Origin: Rhodobacterales bacterium UBA3077
GTDB lineage: Bacteria; Pseudomonadota; Alphaproteobacteria; Rhodobacterales; Rhodobacteraceae
Assembly (NCBI GenBank): GCA_002366685.1
Contig: DFBP01000303.1
Coordinates: 24,611 to 36,296 of the forward strand
Direction of reading: 5' to 3'
DNA length: 11,686 bases
A program made the position numbers and the translations under genes. Shown one piece after another: positions 1 to 7,312 of this stretch (position 1 is its first letter; the number at the start of each line of letters is the position of its first letter). A model generated the notes under the pieces. It made no database searches and had not been told where the DNA came from. It saw only the letters and a program-made list of their open reading frames with translations.

Positions 1-227
1 CCCGAGGCGATAAAGGCCGCCGTCAACTCACGGGTGGCGAAGCGCAGATCGGCTGGGTCTTGCCAAACGGTAATCGCGTGAAGATCAACCACGCAATAAA
101 TAGACTCGTAATCGTCGTTTTGCATCTCGACAAATCGCTTGATAGCGCCCAGATAGTTTCCCATGGTCAAGCAGCCACTGGGCTTGATGCCGGAAAAGAC
201 TCGACGTGTATGGACCGCGTCAGCCAT
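1..227 (-). CDS. trpS: Tryptophanyl-tRNA synthetase, N-terminal part (cut by window edge)
   Basis: The first 75 codons of a class I aminoacyl-tRNA synthetase that charges tRNA-Trp in the cytoplasm. Reading down from the ATG at 227-225, the protein opens MADAVHTRRVFSGIKPSG and continues with LTMGNYLGAI near residues 20-30, which is the TrpRS form of the class I 'HIGH' signature (RVFSGIQPSG.L.LGNYLGA in relatives). It is followed by the usual YCVVDLHAIT segment, about residues 46-55. A purine-rich AAGGAAGGGAA lies roughly 8-18 bases upstream of the ATG and fits a ribosome-binding site. The rest of the gene, including the KMSKS loop, lies beyond position 1. It diverges from the rhomboid gene with 77 bp between the two start codons. 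Identification is firm; whether the full gene is intact cannot be seen. Confidence 0.95.
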   Translation of the reverse strand, partial: MADAVHTRRVFSGIKPSGCLTMGNYLGAIKRFVEMQNDDYESIYCVVDLHAITVWQDPADLRFATRELTAAFIAS

Positions 228-293
228 GGTATAGTTCCCTTCCTTGGGGTAAATAATTGCAGGGTTATCGCGCGCATTGGGCGGGGCGTCAAC

Positions 294-300
294 AGGAGGG
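294..300 (+). promoter_or_regulatory. Shine-Dalgarno site fixing the rhomboid start
   Basis: AGGAGGG followed by a 4-base spacer and ATG at 305. This near-perfect site decides the start of the rhomboid gene; the same frame could be opened at a TTG at 257, but that would add 16 polar residues without any ribosome-binding site. Confidence 0.85.
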
Positions 301-304
301 CGAA

Positions 305-961
305 ATGCAGCCTGATAATTTTCAGCCACTGCCGTGGTCGATCAAATACATTGCCGGAATTCTAGTGGGGGTGGAGCTGCTGATCCAAGCCAGCGAGTTC
401 GGGCTTTTCGGCGGGGATTCCCTGCGCGGTGGGGCCATGATCTATGGCGCGTTGTGGCCCGGCATCATAAAGGACGGCTGGATTCCGCTGTACCCGGGGC
501 AAGGTGGCACCATGTTACTCACCCATGCTTTTTTGCACGGAAGCTTGATCCATATGGCCATGAACACCGTGATCATCCTGGGGATCGGGAAGCGTTTGGG
601 GGGTGTGCTCTCTGAAATACAGCTATTGCTGGTTTTCGGGATGAGCGCTGTGGCGGGCGGCATTGTCTACTTGTTGTTTAGCACGGGTGATATTCCGGTT
701 ATTGGTGCGTCCGGCGCTGCTTTTGGTTTTTTTGGCGTGTGGAAGTATTTCGAGTTTATCGCCCGCAAGCGAATGGGGCTGAGCCTAGGGCCAGTTTGGC
801 AATTCATCGGGGCGATGGTGCTGCTGAATGTAGCGCTTTGGTATCTGGCGGGCGGCATGCTCGCATGGCAAGCGCATTTGGGTGGTTTTGCAGCGGGTTG
901 GGCGCTGGGCATCATTTTTACGCGAAGAGGTGGACAAACCCGCAAAGGGCCGCGTAGATAA
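305..961 (+). CDS. Rhomboid family intramembrane serine protease
   Basis: A 218-residue polytopic inner-membrane protein with the minimal six-helix bacterial rhomboid layout (approximate helices 12-31, 70-97, 105-125, 134-150, 165-183, 186-206). All residues needed for catalysis are visible. GASG at 134-137 gives the nucleophile Ser136, and AHLGG at 190-194 gives the general base His191. HxxxN at 83-87 matches the GlpG His150/Asn154 oxyanion-hole pair. Rhomboids cut transmembrane segments of client proteins within the bilayer; no client can be read from the sequence. There is no extra cytoplasmic or GlpG-type N-terminal domain, and the tail after helix 6 is short and basic. It is the first gene of a two-gene unit with the pseudo-rhomboid downstream (4 bp gap). 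The family call is firm; substrate and role are unknown. Confidence 0.93.
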   Translation: MQPDNFQPLPWSIKYIAGILVGVELLIQASEFGLFGGDSLRGGAMIYGALWPGIIKDGWIPLYPGQGGTMLLTHAFLHGSLIHMAMNTVIILGIGKRLGGVLSEIQLLLVFGMSAVAGGIVYLLFSTGDIPVIGASGAAFGFFGVWKYFEFIARKRMGLSLGPVWQFIGAMVLLNVALWYLAGGMLAWQAHLGGFAAGWALGIIFTRRGGQTRKGPRR

Positions 962-965
962 CGCG

Positions 966-1670
966 ATGGACGAGCCCCGTATCGAAAAACCGAAACCATT
1001 TAATCCGGTATCTCCGGTTGTGTTGGTCTTTGTGGCTGCGGTCGTTGTTATAGAAGTGGTTTTGCAATTAGCGGAGCGTGGCTGGATTGGCGGACCAGAG
1101 GCGATCGGCTGGCGGTTAGAGCTGGTCAGGAATGTCGGGTTCCACCGCGCGGTGTTTGATCATCTTCTGGCGGGGGGAAGCCTTGAACCAAAAGTGATTT
1201 GGCCGTTCCTGAGCTACATTTTTGTACATAAGAGTTTTGCCCATATGCTCATCGCTTCTGCGCTTATGCTTGGCATGGGGAAGCTGATAGCTGAACGGTT
1301 TTCTTCATTGGCGGTTGTTGCACTGATTGTTGTGTGTGGATTGATGGGCTCTCTGATTTTTGGCATGTTCTCGGCTGAAGGCGGCTTCCCACTAACCGGC
1401 TCTTATCCGGTGTTTTACGGGTTTATAGGCACGTTCACATGGATCAGAATCAGTGATTTAAGGAGTGAAGGCAAAAGCATTTTGCCAGCCTTCAGCGCGG
1501 TCGGAATGTTTCTGATATTCAGAACCGCTTTTGCGCTTATGTACGGACTGTCGAACAGCTGGATGTCCGATCTGGCGGGTGTAATTACCGGGTTCTTGCT
1601 GGCATTTGTGCTTGCACCGGACGGGAATGACCGGATGAAACGCTGGATTGGAAAATTACGCCGACAGTGA
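966..1670 (+). CDS. Catalytically dead rhomboid homologue (pseudo-rhomboid)
   Basis: A 234-residue membrane protein that lines up with the preceding rhomboid from helix 1 to helix 6, but every active-site position is replaced. The GASGAAFG motif becomes GSYPVFYG at 145-152; anchoring on the final Gly, nucleophile Ser136 of the neighbour corresponds to Tyr147 and the next Gly to Pro148. The helix-6 AHLGG becomes SDLAG, so the base His191 corresponds to Asp202. HxxxN becomes HMLIA (His93 kept, Asn replaced by Ala97). The surrounding fold signature (HKSFAH, GMGKLI, YGFIG) is kept and the frame is open throughout, which argues for a retained non-proteolytic role rather than decay. The periplasmic loop after helix 1 (about 39-77) is longer than in the partner. 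The ATG lies 4 bp after the partner's stop with no good Shine-Dalgarno of its own, suggesting translational coupling. Function is unknown; a partner or regulator of the active rhomboid is an inference. Confidence 0.85.
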   Translation: MDEPRIEKPKPFNPVSPVVLVFVAAVVVIEVVLQLAERGWIGGPEAIGWRLELVRNVGFHRAVFDHLLAGGSLEPKVIWPFLSYIFVHKSFAHMLIASALMLGMGKLIAERFSSLAVVALIVVCGLMGSLIFGMFSAEGGFPLTGSYPVFYGFIGTFTWIRISDLRSEGKSILPAFSAVGMFLIFRTAFALMYGLSNSWMSDLAGVITGFLLAFVLAPDGNDRMKRWIGKLRRQ

Positions 1671-1687
1671 GATGCCGGATTAAGCGT

Positions 1688-3235
1688 CTATTTTTTTCTG
1701 CGGAACGCTGTTTTAAGGTCAGACGGGCTCATCGCGCGCGTAAGGACTATGGCGGCGGCATAGATCACAACCCCAAAAGACACCAGAGCGGCCAGCGCAA
1801 AATAGCGGAGGTGGGGCGCATAGAGCCAGGGGGCAAGCAGGTTGGCTGCGCCGAACAGAGCGCCCCCCATGATTACACTCGAGAGCAGCAACCGTGGTAC
1901 TCGGGCTTTCAGGCGCGCGTCCACAAGCGCCGCAGTGCCTAGCTTGCGGCTGCCAATCCAGAGTAGAATTATCATGCTCCAACCCGCCACCGAAGTTCCG
2001 ATGGCCGCTGCGAGGTAGCCGAATGTAGAGGAAAGTCCGATCGCGAGCCCGGCATTGACCACCATCGAGATCAGGGCGTATCGGAAAGGCGACTTGGTGT
2101 CTTCCCGCGCAAAAAACAAAGGGGCAAGGACCTTGGCCAGCACAAAGCTGGGAAGGCCCGCGCCATAAACCGCCACAGCCATCGCTGTAGCCGCTGTGTC
2201 GGCAGCATCAAACGCGCCGCGCTGGAAGAGCACCGATACCAGCGGAAGAGGTATCACGACCAAAGCAACTGCCGACGGCAAAGTGAGGGCGAGCGAAAAC
2301 TCGGCGGCTCGGTTCAGGCTATCATTTCCGCCCGCGTCATCGCCAGCCCGCAAACGGCGGGAAAGATCGGGCAAAAGCACCACACCAATGGCAATGCCGA
2401 CCACGCCCAGCGGGAGCTGGTAGAGGCGGTCCGCATAAGAAAGCCACGCGACAGCCCCATCGAAATACGAAGCGACTTGCCGCCCCACCAGAAGGTTGAT
2501 CTGAACCACCCCCCCGGCCATTGCCGCCGGGAGGGCGATTATAGCGAGGCGCTTCATATCCGGTGTTAGCTGTGGGCGGCGCGGCAAAAGGGTGATTCCC
2601 GCGCGGTGCGCCGCCCACCAGACCAGCGCCATTTGCGCGAATCCGGCCAACAGCACCGACCAAGAAAGCGTTGTCCCCATTTCCCATCCGGAAATTTGCG
2701 CCAGATACATAGCCGCAACCAAAATAACATTAAGGAGCACAGGTGCCGCTGCCGCCGCCGCAAATCGCCCGATCGCATTCAGAACACCGCTCAGAAGTGC
2801 CGCCAGCGAGATAAACAGGATATAGGGAAAGACAATACGGCCAAAATCGACGGCCAATCCAAAACGGCTGTCTTGCGCAAAACCGCTTGCCATCGCCAGT
2901 ACAAGAAACGGCATAAAAACCTGAGCAATCAATACGGTGAGCAACACCACGCTGGCGAGGCCCGAAAAAGCCTCTCGTGCGAACTCAACCGAATGATCGC
3001 CGGACTCGACTTTTTTGGAAAACATGGGAACAAATGCGGTGTTAAATGCACCTTCTGCAAAGAACCGCCGAAACATGTTTGGCAGCGCAAATGCGATCAA
3101 AAAAGCTTGTGCAACGGGGCCAGAGCCCATTGCGTTGGCGATCATGATATCGCGTACAAATCCAAAGACCTTGCTGGCGAGCGTCCAGATTCCGACGGTG
3201 AAAAATCCCGAAACAAGGCGGATTTTCTGGATCAT
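1688..3235 (-). CDS. murJ: Lipid II flippase MurJ (MviN family)
   Basis: A 515-residue, about 14-helix protein of the MOP/MATE-like superfamily that moves the peptidoglycan precursor lipid II across the inner membrane. The hallmark PNMFRRFFAEGAF segment lies at 52-64. By alignment to remembered E. coli MurJ, Arg24 corresponds to Arg28 (FGFVRD), Arg52 to Arg56, and Asp269-Arg270 to ADR at 268-270. Two other E. coli charged positions differ: Arg18 is Lys22 and Asp39 is Gln43, probably a lineage trait. The length is normal. The ATG (3235-3233) overlaps the glnD stop as ATGA, so translation is probably coupled; GAGGA directly before the ATG and an AAGG further up could serve as ribosome-binding site. 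It is the last gene of the minus-strand operon and ends 17 bp from the stop of the convergent pseudo-rhomboid, with no clear terminator hairpin between them. Confidence 0.96.
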   Translation of the reverse strand: MIQKIRLVSGFFTVGIWTLASKVFGFVRDIMIANAMGSGPVAQAFLIAFALPNMFRRFFAEGAFNTAFVPMFSKKVESGDHSVEFAREAFSGLASVVLLTVLIAQVFMPFLVLAMASGFAQDSRFGLAVDFGRIVFPYILFISLAALLSGVLNAIGRFAAAAAAPVLLNVILVAAMYLAQISGWEMGTTLSWSVLLAGFAQMALVWWAAHRAGITLLPRRPQLTPDMKRLAIIALPAAMAGGVVQINLLVGRQVASYFDGAVAWLSYADRLYQLPLGVVGIAIGVVLLPDLSRRLRAGDDAGGNDSLNRAAEFSLALTLPSAVALVVIPLPLVSVLFQRGAFDAADTAATAMAVAVYGAGLPSFVLAKVLAPLFFAREDTKSPFRYALISMVVNAGLAIGLSSTFGYLAAAIGTSVAGWSMIILLWIGSRKLGTAALVDARLKARVPRLLLSSVIMGGALFGAANLLAPWLYAPHLRYFALAALVSFGVVIYAAAIVLTRAMSPSDLKTAFRRKK

Positions 3236-6009
3236 TCCTCAACCTTTTTGTTGATGGCATCGAAGATCTTCACCGAAAGCCCGGCACGTTTCTCTTCGGC
3301 ATGAATTTTGTGGCCGAAAAGGTCCTTCACATAGAAAGTATCAACCGCCTGTTCGCCGTAAGTGGCGATGATCGCCGATACAATCGAAATATTATTGGCG
3401 CTCAGGGTGCGGGCAATGTCATAGATGAGGCCGAGCCGGTCCCGGGTGTCGACCTCGATAATCGTATATATTTCGGAGCCTTCATTGTCAAAGCTGATGG
3501 TGGTGGGCACCTTGAAATCGCGCTCACGGGGCTTGATTTTATCACGTGTTTTGAGCGCGTCACCGGCGATGACCTCACCACCCAGAATTTGGGAAATCAT
3601 TTTTCGCAGCCGCGTCAGGCGTGACTTTTCATAGGGGGCTCCCTCAGAATCCTGAATCCAGAAAACGGCGGTGGCCAACCCGTCAGAGCTTGTGTAGGTG
3701 CGCGCATCAACCACGTTGGCACCCGCGAGTGCCAAGGCTCCGGCAAGGCGGGCAAAAAGGCCGGGATGGTCATGCATCACAAAACAGGCACGGGTTGCAT
3801 CGCGCTCAATGTCGGGCTTGATATCGGATATAAAACCCTCATCCCCAAGCTTGCGGATCAAACGGGCAAAGGCCGTTTGTGTAGGGGTGTCCAGCCCCAG
3901 CCAATAGGGGGTGTAATGGCGATCAAGCTCTTTGGTGAGATCGGATTTTGCCCACCCCTTGAGCGCCAAGGACAGCTCTGAGCGCGCGTGATCTTCACGC
4001 TGGGTCTGGCTTTGGCTTTGGGCGCCGCCGGTTAAAACGGTGTGGGTGGCGCTGTAGAGCTGGCGCAGCAACATGGCTTTCCAGTTGTTCCAGATATCGG
4101 GACCAACGCCGCGGATATCGCACACGGTTAGTACCAGAAGCAATTTCAAGCGGGTCACGGATTTCACCTGTTTAGCAAAATCCTGCACCGTGCGCTGGTC
4201 TGCGATGTCTCGCTTTTGCGCCACATCGGACATAAGCAAATGGTTGAGCACCAGCCATTCAACCAGATCGCATTCTTCTGGCGAGAGCCCCAGCCTTGGG
4301 CATAGATCGTGGGCAATCTGCGCCCCGATAACCTCATGGGCTTCTTTTCGTCCTTTGCCGATATCATGCAAAAGCAGCGCCACGTAGAGCACTTTTCGGT
4401 TTATGCCCGCTTTCAGAATCTCTGATGCGATGGGCAGGTCTTCGACCAATCCCTGTTGCTCGATCTTGAACAGATTGGAGATCACCTGAATGGTGTGCTC
4501 GTCCACCGTATAGCTGTGATACATGTTGAACTGCATCATCGCCACAATGCGGCCAAAATCTGGGATGAAGGCCCCGAGCACGCCTAGCTCGTTCATCCGT
4601 CGCAGCGCGCGTTCCGGGTTGTTGTGAGACAGTAACAGGTCCAGAAATATGCGGTTGGCTTCGGGATTGTTTCTAAAATCATCGTCAATAAGATCTAGAT
4701 TGCGCGCTATCAACCGCATGGCATCGGGATGGATCAGGATTTCCGAGCGCAGCCCTTCTTCATAGAGGCGCATAAAATTGATTGGGTCGGCCAGAAAGGC
4801 TTCAGGGTCGACAACATCTAGGCGGCCATCGCGCAGGGTATACCCGCGCGGTGTGCCATCGCGGCCCCAGCTAAAGGCGCTGCGGAGCCATCGGCCGATG
4901 CTTGGTTTGGCTTTTACGTGCCGCGCTTCAAGGTCGGTCAGGAAGATGCGGGTCAACTCGCCCACGTCTTTGGCATGGCGGAAGTATTGCTGCATAAAGC
5001 GTTCCACCCCGCGCATGCCGGAGCTGTCGGAGAAACCGAGCACTTTGGCGAGCTCGACCTGCATGTTGAAACTCAACTTTTCGGAGGCGCGCTTGTTCAG
5101 CAAATGCAGGTGGGTGCGGACCGTCCAGAGGAAGTTTTCGGCATCGACAAACACGTTGCATTCGTCCGTTGTCAACATTCCGGCTTTTACAAAGTCTTTC
5201 GGGCTGTCGACATGGTTGATGTATTTGGCGATCCAGAACAGGGTTTGCAGGTCCCGCAACCCGCCTTTGCCTTCTTTCACATTTGGCTCTACCACATAGC
5301 GCGCGCCCCCGTGGCGGTTGTGGCGGTTCTCGCGTTCATCGAGTTTAGCCTCAATAAACTCGGACGCGGTGTTGGTAAACAAATTCTCCCAAAGCTGGGT
5401 GTCCAGCATTTCCGCCAGCTCTTTGTCACCGCAAATATAGCGGTTTTCAAGCAAGGCGGTGCGGATCGTATAATCCTCACGTCCGAGGCGAATGCAGTCA
5501 TCCACTGTGCGGGTTGAATGGCCAACCTTGAGGCGCAAATCCCAAAGTGTGTAGAGCATGCTCTCGATCACGCTTTCGCCCCATGCGGTTTGCTTATACG
5601 GGGTTAGGAAAAGGAGGTCGATATCGGAATAGGGCACCATTTCACCGCGACCATAGCCGCCCACGGCAACCACGCCGAGCCGCTCCGAAGAGGTGGCGCT
5701 GGAAAGCGGGTGCAAATGCTGCAATGTGGTCGAAAGCGCTTGTTTCACCACTTGATCAGCTAACCATGCATAGGCGCGGGTAGCCGCGCGGGCTTGATAG
5801 GGCTCATCTTCCAGCGCGGATTCGATCACGCCGCGCCCGCCCTTCATGTGTGTTTTTAGGACATCCACCAAAGTAGCGCGTATGGCCGTTTTGTCTTTGG
5901 CCGAAAACAGCTTGTCCTCCAGTTCGGCTTTAACTCCGGCCTGGTCCCAAATGTCACTAGGCGCGCCAATCAGCCCGCCCAGTGTTAGGTCTGTTAAATC
6001 AAATTCCAA
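3232..6009 (-). CDS. glnD: Bifunctional [protein-PII] uridylyltransferase / uridylyl-removing enzyme
   Basis: The cytoplasmic nitrogen sensor that uridylylates PII proteins (GlnB/GlnK) when glutamine is low and removes UMP when it is high. Domain order is complete over 925 residues. The nucleotidyltransferase core has GGYGRGE at 117-123 and SDIDLLF at 128-134. The linker motif EPNVKEGKGGLRD is at 240-252. The HD hydrolase domain has His498, His505 and LLLHDIGKGRKE at 545-556. Two ACT domains follow at about 738-815 and 848-920, the first opening with HDHPGLFARLAGAL and the second with DTRDRLGLIYDIA. The chosen start is a TTG at 6009-6007, because no ATG or GTG occurs before codon 55 (too far inside the family's N-terminal region). 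There is no convincing Shine-Dalgarno; the TTG lies 3 bases after the TAA of the upstream lipoprotein gene, so re-initiation after termination is likely. The 3' end overlaps murJ by 4 bp. Confidence 0.96.
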   Translation of the reverse strand: MEFDLTDLTLGGLIGAPSDIWDQAGVKAELEDKLFSAKDKTAIRATLVDVLKTHMKGGRGVIESALEDEPYQARAATRAYAWLADQVVKQALSTTLQHLHPLSSATSSERLGVVAVGGYGRGEMVPYSDIDLLFLTPYKQTAWGESVIESMLYTLWDLRLKVGHSTRTVDDCIRLGREDYTIRTALLENRYICGDKELAEMLDTQLWENLFTNTASEFIEAKLDERENRHNRHGGARYVVEPNVKEGKGGLRDLQTLFWIAKYINHVDSPKDFVKAGMLTTDECNVFVDAENFLWTVRTHLHLLNKRASEKLSFNMQVELAKVLGFSDSSGMRGVERFMQQYFRHAKDVGELTRIFLTDLEARHVKAKPSIGRWLRSAFSWGRDGTPRGYTLRDGRLDVVDPEAFLADPINFMRLYEEGLRSEILIHPDAMRLIARNLDLIDDDFRNNPEANRIFLDLLLSHNNPERALRRMNELGVLGAFIPDFGRIVAMMQFNMYHSYTVDEHTIQVISNLFKIEQQGLVEDLPIASEILKAGINRKVLYVALLLHDIGKGRKEAHEVIGAQIAHDLCPRLGLSPEECDLVEWLVLNHLLMSDVAQKRDIADQRTVQDFAKQVKSVTRLKLLLVLTVCDIRGVGPDIWNNWKAMLLRQLYSATHTVLTGGAQSQSQTQREDHARSELSLALKGWAKSDLTKELDRHYTPYWLGLDTPTQTAFARLIRKLGDEGFISDIKPDIERDATRACFVMHDHPGLFARLAGALALAGANVVDARTYTSSDGLATAVFWIQDSEGAPYEKSRLTRLRKMISQILGGEVIAGDALKTRDKIKPRERDFKVPTTISFDNEGSEIYTIIEVDTRDRLGLIYDIARTLSANNISIVSAIIATYGEQAVDTFYVKDLFGHKIHAEEKRAGLSVKIFDAINKKVEE

Positions 6010-6012
6010 AGG

Positions 6013-7203
6013 TTATGACCCGCCAACACCAAAGCTGCGCGGTGCAGCTGAAATCATATTTGCCACGCCATCTTCGATTTGCATGATGGCAAGGCCGCGC
6101 TCGTTGGTGCCATCAGCCCGGAAACGAAAAATACCGGTCACACCGGCAAATCCGGCCGGGTCTGTCAGGCGTTGGGCCGAGAAGGCGCTGGTTTCGCCAG
6201 CAGCGCGTGCAGAACTGATCATCGCGCCGACGGCGGCAATACCGTCATAGGCAAGCCCCGAAAGCTGGTGGGCCTCGATACCATAGGCCAGCTGGTAGCG
6301 GGTCTCGAACTGGAGGGTTAGCGCCGGATCAGGCACCGCGAACCACCCCCCCTGTAGGCTTGGCGTGACCAAGACCTCATTGGAGCTATCCCAGCGGGTC
6401 AGCCCCAAAAATTGGGCATCTCGCTTGGTGCGGAAACGGTTGGAGGCAAGGGATGCGGTAATGAAACCAAGGCCACGAAGCGGTGAGTCGGTGAAGAAAA
6501 CCGCGTTGGAGTTGCTGGCACGCAAAGTGTCTGCCATGCCTTGAGCGGCTTCCCCCATTTCGGTCAGCGCCAGAGGGTAGGAAACGGCCGTTGTCAGGTT
6601 GCCGCCATTGCGCGCGATGGCCTGCTCAATGGAAGACTTGCCGGATTCACCGGACACACCTTCCTGATAAACAATTGCGATATTGCCAAAGCCTGTGGCA
6701 ATCGAGTGCCGCACCAACCGGTTGGCTACGGTGTCAAAGGTTGTCCCCATAATAAAGACATTCCCACCCGCCACTGAGGTGGTATTGGAAAAGCTCAGAA
6801 TATTAATTCCCGCCTGCGCGGCTATCGGCGCAATCGCGGCTGTCGATGTCGAATAAAGCGGGCCAACCATGATTTGCGCCCCGTCGGCAACGGCGCGGGT
6901 TGCGGCCGCTGTAGCCAGCTCCGCGTTTCCACCGGTCTCATAAACCCGTAAGTCAATATTTGCCCCGCTAATATCGCGCGCCGCCATTTGGGCGGCATTC
7001 ACCATGTTTTGGGCGAGCTGCTCCGTGACCGCATTTCCGGATGCCAGCGGCACCATCAGGGCCACGACAACCGCCTGGTTCGGGTCAACATCGGTGGTAT
7101 TTCCGCCGAAGCTGACTGGTTCACAGGCGGCGATACCAAGAGCAAGCCCGACCAGAGCCAGAGGGCGCAAAAGGCGATTTAATAGGCGGTTCTTTAATGA
7201 CAT
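6013..7203 (-). CDS. LpoA-like lipoprotein, penicillin-binding protein activator family (type I periplasmic-binding fold)
   Basis: A 396-residue exported lipoprotein. The N-terminus has a basic stretch (KNRLLNRLLR), a hydrophobic core at 14-25 and the lipobox IAAC with acceptor Cys27; residue +2 is Glu rather than Asp, consistent with outer-membrane sorting. The mature part looks like the type I periplasmic-binding fold of the LppC/LpoA and Leu/Ile/Val-binding superfamily: VALMVPLASG at 47-56, IMVGPLYSTST at 111-121, INILSFSNT at 133-141, GFGNIAIVYQEG at 171-182 and LAYDGIAAV at 317-325. E. coli LpoA activates PBP1A from the outer membrane; this protein lacks LpoA's N-terminal TPR half and matches only the C-terminal-type domain, so that role is inferred. 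The ATG at 7203 is preferred over a far-upstream start at 7275 because it has GAGGA 3 bases upstream and begins a normal signal peptide. First gene of the lipoprotein-glnD-murJ operon, divergent from rsmI. Confidence 0.85.
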   Translation of the reverse strand: MSLKNRLLNRLLRPLALVGLALGIAACEPVSFGGNTTDVDPNQAVVVALMVPLASGNAVTEQLAQNMVNAAQMAARDISGANIDLRVYETGGNAELATAAATRAVADGAQIMVGPLYSTSTAAIAPIAAQAGINILSFSNTTSVAGGNVFIMGTTFDTVANRLVRHSIATGFGNIAIVYQEGVSGESGKSSIEQAIARNGGNLTTAVSYPLALTEMGEAAQGMADTLRASNSNAVFFTDSPLRGLGFITASLASNRFRTKRDAQFLGLTRWDSSNEVLVTPSLQGGWFAVPDPALTLQFETRYQLAYGIEAHQLSGLAYDGIAAVGAMISSARAAGETSAFSAQRLTDPAGFAGVTGIFRFRADGTNERGLAIMQIEDGVANMISAAPRSFGVGGS

Positions 7204-7312
7204 TTTTCCTCGCAAAGACTTAAATTCGGTGCATAACATAGACTCAACCGAGCCCACAGGGTAAAGCCTGCGCATAACTATGTAAACGACTCGATAAAGG
7301 GCAATCTAGCAC
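7204..7312. promoter_or_regulatory. Divergent intergenic region between the LpoA-like gene and rsmI
   Basis: These 109 bp must hold the promoters of both the rsmI-yraN unit and the lipoprotein-glnD-murJ operon. GAGGA at 7207-7211 (minus) serves the lipoprotein. The heptamer GCATAAC occurs twice in direct orientation, at 7231-7237 and 7272-7278; the second copy lies in a small imperfect palindrome (CATA-AC-TATG). I could not place a convincing -35/-10 pair for either direction. Confidence 0.4.

Noticed and set aside
257..304. Upstream extension of the rhomboid gene from a TTG at 257
   Set aside because: The added 16 residues are polar and lack a ribosome-binding site, whereas ATG 305 has AGGAGGG at ideal spacing.
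882..965. Extension of the pseudo-rhomboid from a GTG at 882, overlapping the active rhomboid
   Set aside because: The 28 added residues are the out-of-frame 3' end of the upstream gene; ATG 966 immediately after that gene's stop fits coupling and the family N-terminus.
1681..1700. T-run (TATTTTTTT) as a terminator for the rhomboid unit
   Set aside because: No stable hairpin precedes it on the plus strand, and the bases code for the Lys-rich C-terminus of MurJ.
2606..3304. 232-codon plus-strand frame opposite murJ
   Set aside because: Antisense to the well-conserved N-terminal half of MurJ; Arg/Lys/Gln-rich without a recognisable fold.
4918..5517. 199-codon plus-strand frame inside glnD
   Set aside because: Antisense shadow of the GlnD coding sequence; no signal, domain or ribosome-binding site supports it.
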